64,000 bases of DNA from an uncultured Oscillospiraceae bacterium (GTDB lineage: Bacteria > Bacillota > Clostridia > Oscillospirales > Ruminococcaceae): the NCBI GenBank assembly GCA_934462925.1, contig CAKSIT010000006.1, forward strand, positions 62,001 to 126,000. The letters are read 5' to 3'. Made by a program: the position numbers and the translations under genes. Positions 61,015 to 64,000 of the stretch are shown here, in pieces. Each line of letters opens with the position of its first letter. Within the stretch, counting starts at the first letter, position 1. The notes beneath the pieces were generated by a model. The model had not been told where the DNA came from. It worked only from the letters and a program-made list of their open reading frames with translations, and did no database searches.

Positions 61015-61200
61015 AGCTTGTCGAAAAAATCGAATTTGCCCGCGAAGCGGGCTTTTGAAATCCGTTTTTTGCCTCAGTTCTGCCGAGGCAAAAAACACTT
61101 CTATCCGCACAAGTGTGTACGCGACGCTGCGCTTACGCAACCGTGCGCGCAGGGCGGATGTTCGGCGGAAAAGTCCCAACGGGACTTTTTCGACGGTCTG
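61014..61200. mobile_element. Terminator-associated inverted-repeat element B, copy 3 (inverted, diverged, about 187 bp)
   Basis: Reverse-complement orientation relative to copies 1 and 2. Left tip CAGCTTGTCGAAAAA, right tip (read inward) CAGACCGTCGAAAAA. The TTGCCTC/GAGGCAA and GCCCGC/GCGGGC hairpins are kept, but the central CGGTTTG stem is altered (TGTGTACGCGACGC.. region). It is flanked by a direct repeat of about 26 bp (60989-61014 and 61202-61227), again a whole terminator hairpin. Confidence 0.85.
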
Positions 61201-61201
61201 G

Positions 61202-61234
61202 GGGACGGTCGAAATTGACCGTCCCCCATTTTAT
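61202..61234 (+). terminator. Terminator hairpin of the AraC/GyrI gene, right duplicated copy
   Basis: Exact repeat of 60989-61014, followed by ATTTTAT. The stem is symmetric and could also serve the leftward symporter gene that ends at 61293. Confidence 0.7.
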
Positions 61235-61251
61235 AAATAGGTATTTTCCCA

Positions 61252-61286
61252 AGGCTGGCGAGAAAGGTGCAGCTGTGTCGTCAGCC
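61252..61286. repeat. 35-bp motif C, copy 2
   Basis: AGGCTGGCGA..TCGTCAGCC with about five differences from 56347-56381. It lies 7 bp past the stop of the leftward symporter gene; on that strand a TTGGGAAAATA tail follows, so it may act as a weak terminator. Confidence 0.55.
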
Positions 61287-61292
61287 GCTTGC

Positions 61293-62882
61293 TTAGTCTG
61301 CGTAGTCCTTGTCAATACCCGCGCTTACAAGCTCCTTTTCCTCTGCCGCGAGCGCCAGCTCCTGCTCGCGCTGAATATCCTCGTGCAGCGAGAGCATGGG
61401 CTTTACGTCCATGCGGCGAACGTGCCTGTCTATGTAGTTCTTTGTACACTTGTAAACCATAGGCGACAGCACAAGAACGCCGATAAGGTTCGGCAGCATC
61501 ATAAGTCCGTTGAACGTATCCGACAGCTCCCACGCGAGGTTCTCGCCCATGGTAGCGCCGCCGATTATCGCAACGACAAATATAATCTTGTAGACAATTA
61601 CCGACTTCTCGCCAAAGAGGAACTCAAACGCCTTTGTGCCGTAGTGACTCCAGCCAAGCGCCGTGGAGAACGCGAACAGCAGCAGCGCTATCGCTACAAA
61701 GTAGCGGCCTATCGTGCCAAAGTCCTGCTGGAACGCAACGCCTACAAGCGAACCCGTGTCGGTTATGCCGGAGTTTTCGATAAGTCTGCCCGTTTCAAGG
61801 TCTATGTAGCCCGAGGACAGCACCGTGAACGCCGTAAGGGTGCAAACAACGATAGTATCCGCAAATACCTCGAAAATGCCCCACATACCCTGCTGAACAG
61901 GCTCTTTAACGTTGGAGTTGGAGTGAACCATTACCGACGAGCCAAGACCCGCCTCGTTGGAGAACACGCCGCGCTTCATACCCATCTGTACTGCAAGCTT
62001 TACGCCGTGGCCGACGATACCGCCGACAGCCGCTTCAAGACCGAACGCGCCCTTGAATATCGCCGTAAACACCTCGCCGAAGCGGTCGATGTGCTTGAAG
62101 CAGATAACGAGCGTACCTACAAGGTACAGCATCACCATTACGGGAACTATCTTCTCCGCAACGGAAGCAATGCGCTTGATACCGCCGATTACAACGAGAG
62201 CCGCGATTGCCATGAGGACGATACCCGTTACGATGTTCGGAATGCCGAACGCGCTGTTCATGTTGGTGGAGATGGTGTTTATCTGCGTCATGTTGCCGAT
62301 ACCGAACGACGCCAGCAGGCAGAATATGCAGAAAAGCACCGCCAGCACCTCGCCTATTACCTTGCAGTGCTTTTTGACGCCAAGGCCGTACTTTAAGTAG
62401 TACATAGCGCCGCCGCTCCACTCGCCGTCCTTGTTGCGTATTCTGTAGAGAATACCGAGGACGTTTTCGGAGAAGTTGGTCATCATGCCAAAGAACGCCA
62501 TTACCCACATCCAGAACACAGCGCCCGGGCCGCCCGTTACGATAGCGGAGGCAACGCCTGCGATGTTACCCGTGCCGACAGTAGCCGCAAGCGCCGTGCA
62601 AAGGCTCTGGAACTGCGAAATCGTCTTGTCGGAGGTGTGCTTGGTTATCTTCTTGTCGCGGAATATTGAGCCTATGGTGCATTTTATCCACCTGCCGAAG
62701 TGCGACACCTGAAAGAACTTTGTAAGGCTCGTCATAAGTATCCCAACGAGAAGAAGCAGTATAAGCGCGGGCCAGCCCCACACAACGCCGCTCACAGCGT
62801 CGTTTACCGTCTTCACTCCGTCAAGGAATGCGTTGCTCTCTGCGGTTTCCGCCGCCGCAGAAAGGAGAAACAGTTTGTCCAT
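61293..62882 (-). CDS. Alanine/glycine:cation symporter (AGCS family)
   Basis: 529 residues from ATG 62882 (GGGAGGT RBS); a longer frame to 62942 runs through the promoter and is rejected. Many membrane segments; family signatures GTGNIAGVASAIVTGGPGAVFWMWVMAFFGM near residue 95, MKRGVFSNEAGLGSSVMVHS in the middle, and FAFSTALGWSHYGTKAFEFLFG near the C-terminus. It imports alanine or glycine with Na+ or H+. The promoter overlaps a perfect 11-bp inverted repeat, so it is probably under a dedicated regulator. Confidence 0.95.
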   Translation of the reverse strand: MDKLFLLSAAAETAESNAFLDGVKTVNDAVSGVVWGWPALILLLLVGILMTSLTKFFQVSHFGRWIKCTIGSIFRDKKITKHTSDKTISQFQSLCTALAATVGTGNIAGVASAIVTGGPGAVFWMWVMAFFGMMTNFSENVLGILYRIRNKDGEWSGGAMYYLKYGLGVKKHCKVIGEVLAVLFCIFCLLASFGIGNMTQINTISTNMNSAFGIPNIVTGIVLMAIAALVVIGGIKRIASVAEKIVPVMVMLYLVGTLVICFKHIDRFGEVFTAIFKGAFGLEAAVGGIVGHGVKLAVQMGMKRGVFSNEAGLGSSVMVHSNSNVKEPVQQGMWGIFEVFADTIVVCTLTAFTVLSSGYIDLETGRLIENSGITDTGSLVGVAFQQDFGTIGRYFVAIALLLFAFSTALGWSHYGTKAFEFLFGEKSVIVYKIIFVVAIIGGATMGENLAWELSDTFNGLMMLPNLIGVLVLSPMVYKCTKNYIDRHVRRMDVKPMLSLHEDIQREQELALAAEEKELVSAGIDKDYAD

Positions 62883-62895
62883 ACGCGGACCTCCC

Positions 62896-62926
62896 TTTAT
62901 AGTATACCCTTTTATTATACTATAAA
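62896..62926 (-). promoter_or_regulatory. Probable operator: perfect 11-bp inverted repeat over the symporter -10
   Basis: TTTATAGTATA (62896-62906) and TATACTATAAA (62916-62926) with a 9-bp spacer. The right arm contains the -10 box, so a bound dimer would block transcription. Confidence 0.75.
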
Positions 62927-62942
62927 GCGACAGATTTTGCAA
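62914..62942 (-). promoter_or_regulatory. Promoter of the alanine symporter gene
   Basis: Minus strand TTGCAA (62942-62937), 17-bp spacer, TATAAT (62919-62914), 31 bp before the start codon. Confidence 0.85.
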
Positions 62943-63009
62943 ACCCTTTTATAACGTCATTATGCACAAAATTTTCTCCGGAAAATCAGCCCCATCACGG
63001 TTCTTCAGC

Positions 63010-63516
63010 CTAAAACACCGCGCGATAGGTCGCCGCCTGCTGCCCGCCGCGCCGCGCGCCCGCTTTTATCTGAAGCTCCGTAATGCGCTCGGTGTGCGGG
63101 AAGATAACGAGCGCCGCGCAGCCCTCCGCGCGCATTTCCCCGCCCAGAACGCCGAACTGCTGCGCGCTTGAAAGCCGCTCGCCAAGCCCCGTGAAGATGT
63201 GCGCGCCCGCGCCGTACACCACGCACACCTCCACCGCGTCGCAGGTGCGCAGCGTAAGCCTGCCGCGCGGGTCGAGCGCTGTTACAACGCCGTCAGCGGG
63301 CGCGTACAGCCCCGCGCGCCCCGCGCCGTCTATAAGTGCACGCGCGGCGTTTTCCGCCGAAAGCCGCAGCCGCTGCACTCCCGCGGGCGGCAGCACCGCG
63401 AAGCCGTCGCCCTGCGCGCCCTTTGCGTAGCGCGTGTCGTAAAGCTCGCCCAAGGGGATAACGCGGCCGTCCGCGGCGCTCACAAGCGTTCTCACGGGAG
63501 ATTGTCTGTCGTTCAT
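63010..63516 (-). CDS. PTS glucose-type EIIA-like protein, active-site histidines missing
   Basis: 168 residues. The order of motifs follows EIIA-Glc: an N-terminal GRVIPLGEL, GDGFAVLPPAG, YAPADGVVTAL (residues 71-81), VEVCVVYGAG and FGVLGGEMRAEG. In active EIIA the block reads HAxGL then VExLIHxG; here these are GRLTL and VEVCVVYG, so Gly85 and Val100 (next to Tyr101) stand where the two histidines are expected. It is therefore unlikely to accept phosphate from HPr and may be a regulatory or decayed relative. No PTS permease is nearby. The start at 63516 has CCACCTCC-complement GGAGGTGG upstream. Confidence 0.78.
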   Translation of the reverse strand: MNDRQSPVRTLVSAADGRVIPLGELYDTRYAKGAQGDGFAVLPPAGVQRLRLSAENAARALIDGAGRAGLYAPADGVVTALDPRGRLTLRTCDAVEVCVVYGAGAHIFTGLGERLSSAQQFGVLGGEMRAEGCAALVIFPHTERITELQIKAGARRGGQQAATYRAVF

Positions 63517-63671
63517 TGCCCCACCTCCTGCGGTTATTCTGCCGCAGGAACGCGTTTTTATGCCCGCGAAAATTTTTTGCGGAAGGAGGGCAGATTTTAC
63601 CCTGCTGATATGTTATAATTACAAAAGGGCGGAGAGCTCGCGCTCGATGCCTGCGGAAAGGGAGGGTCACG

Positions 63672-64000
63672 GTGTTTAACATCACACATGAAAATGCTGC
63701 GGACGTTTTCAGGCGGAACGCCAACGCAGTTTACAGGGTAGCTATCGGGATAGTGCGAAGCCCCGAGGAAGCGGAGGACATTCTTATGGAGTGTTTCTCG
63801 CAGGCGCTGGGGCGCGGCTTCAACGACGAAAAGCACCTTAAATACTGGCTTATGCGCATGGCGGAACACAGGGCGCTTAACGTTGTAAAGTCCGCAAGGG
63901 TAAGCCGCAGCGTGCCGCTTGAGGACGCGCACTCCGCGCAGGGGGCAAGCGTGCAGAACGCAGGGATAAACGAGCTTCTCGACACGGTAATGCGCCTGCC
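63672..64000 (+). CDS. ECF-type RNA polymerase sigma factor, N-terminal part (runs off window)
   Basis: 109 codons visible from GTG 63672 (GGGAGG 6 nt upstream), open to the window end. It reads VFNITHENAADVFRRNANAV, then YRVAIGIVRSPEEAEDILMECF, the region 2.2-like core of sigma-70 family ECF factors (..A..I..S.EEAEDIxxExF), and KHLKYWLMRMAEHRALN, region 2.4-like. The linker before region 4 begins at the end (NELLDTVMRLP). A TATAAT at 63614 lacks a good -35. Its anti-sigma partner would lie downstream, outside the window. Confidence 0.85.
   Translation, partial: MFNITHENAADVFRRNANAVYRVAIGIVRSPEEAEDILMECFSQALGRGFNDEKHLKYWLMRMAEHRALNVVKSARVSRSVPLEDAHSAQGASVQNAGINELLDTVMRL

Overview
This window looks like a chromosomal segment from a motile, Gram-positive member of the Clostridia, most likely Ruminococcaceae/Oscillospiraceae-like. 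The reasons are the Bacillus/Clostridium-type flagellar operon order (flgB to cheD with FliY, CheC, CheD, FlbD and a WhiG/FliA sigma factor), GGAGG-type ribosome binding sites, many near-consensus sigma-A promoters (TTGACA, 17 bp, TATAAT), and Rel plus a small alarmone synthetase. The coding sequence is G+C-rich, so most antisense frames stay open by chance. Genus and species cannot be determined from the sequence alone.

Layout. 1-5.8 kb: the end of trpS, rpmB, a ComFB-like gene, a Nat-type ABC exporter pair, an SGNH hydrolase and an Rsm22-like methyltransferase. 5.8-14 kb: a GH13 glycosidase whose leader contains a 223-bp repeat, two tandem secreted beta-repeat proteins, a phosphopantetheinyl transferase, a polysaccharide deacetylase lipoprotein and a membrane GGDEF protein. 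14.4-24 kb: an unusual protein with five MSQDEIEKLL-type (FliM/FliY CheY-binding) motifs, a small alarmone synthetase, tRNA-Thr and tRNA-Tyr, and a leftward operon purB-recJ-rel-GIY-YIG-MBL. 24-27.6 kb: second copy of the 223-bp repeat, a ribbon-helix-helix-like protein and clpB.

27.8-53.8 kb is one long flagellar/chemotaxis cluster: flgB flgC fliE fliF fliG fliH fliI fliJ fliK flgD, a small flagellar-operon protein, flgE flbD motA motB fliM fliY cheY | fliO fliP fliQ fliR flhB flhA, sigma-28, two rod proteins, cheC cheD. It encodes the rod, MS ring, export apparatus, hook, stator, switch and CheY-P phosphatases. FliL, FlhF, FlhG, flagellin, CheA/W/B/R and receptors are not in the window. A terminator pair after cheY and an internal promoter before motB probably divide it into transcription units.

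53.9-64 kb: five tRNA genes (Leu, Gly, Arg, His, Gln), two decayed genes, an ABC trio of the MacB/FtsX type, a small orphan protein, an AraC/GyrI-like regulator, an alanine:cation symporter with a palindromic operator, a degenerate PTS IIA-like protein and the start of an ECF sigma factor.

The most notable non-coding discovery is a ~189-bp, hairpin-rich element with CAG..GTCGAAAAA terminal inverted repeats, present three times. Each copy sits at an intrinsic-terminator hairpin and is flanked by direct duplications of that hairpin sequence (13, 21 and about 26 bp). It looks like a non-autonomous mobile element that targets terminators. The second is the protein carrying repeated CheY-binding-like motifs, in a genome whose FliY lacks that motif at its own N-terminus.
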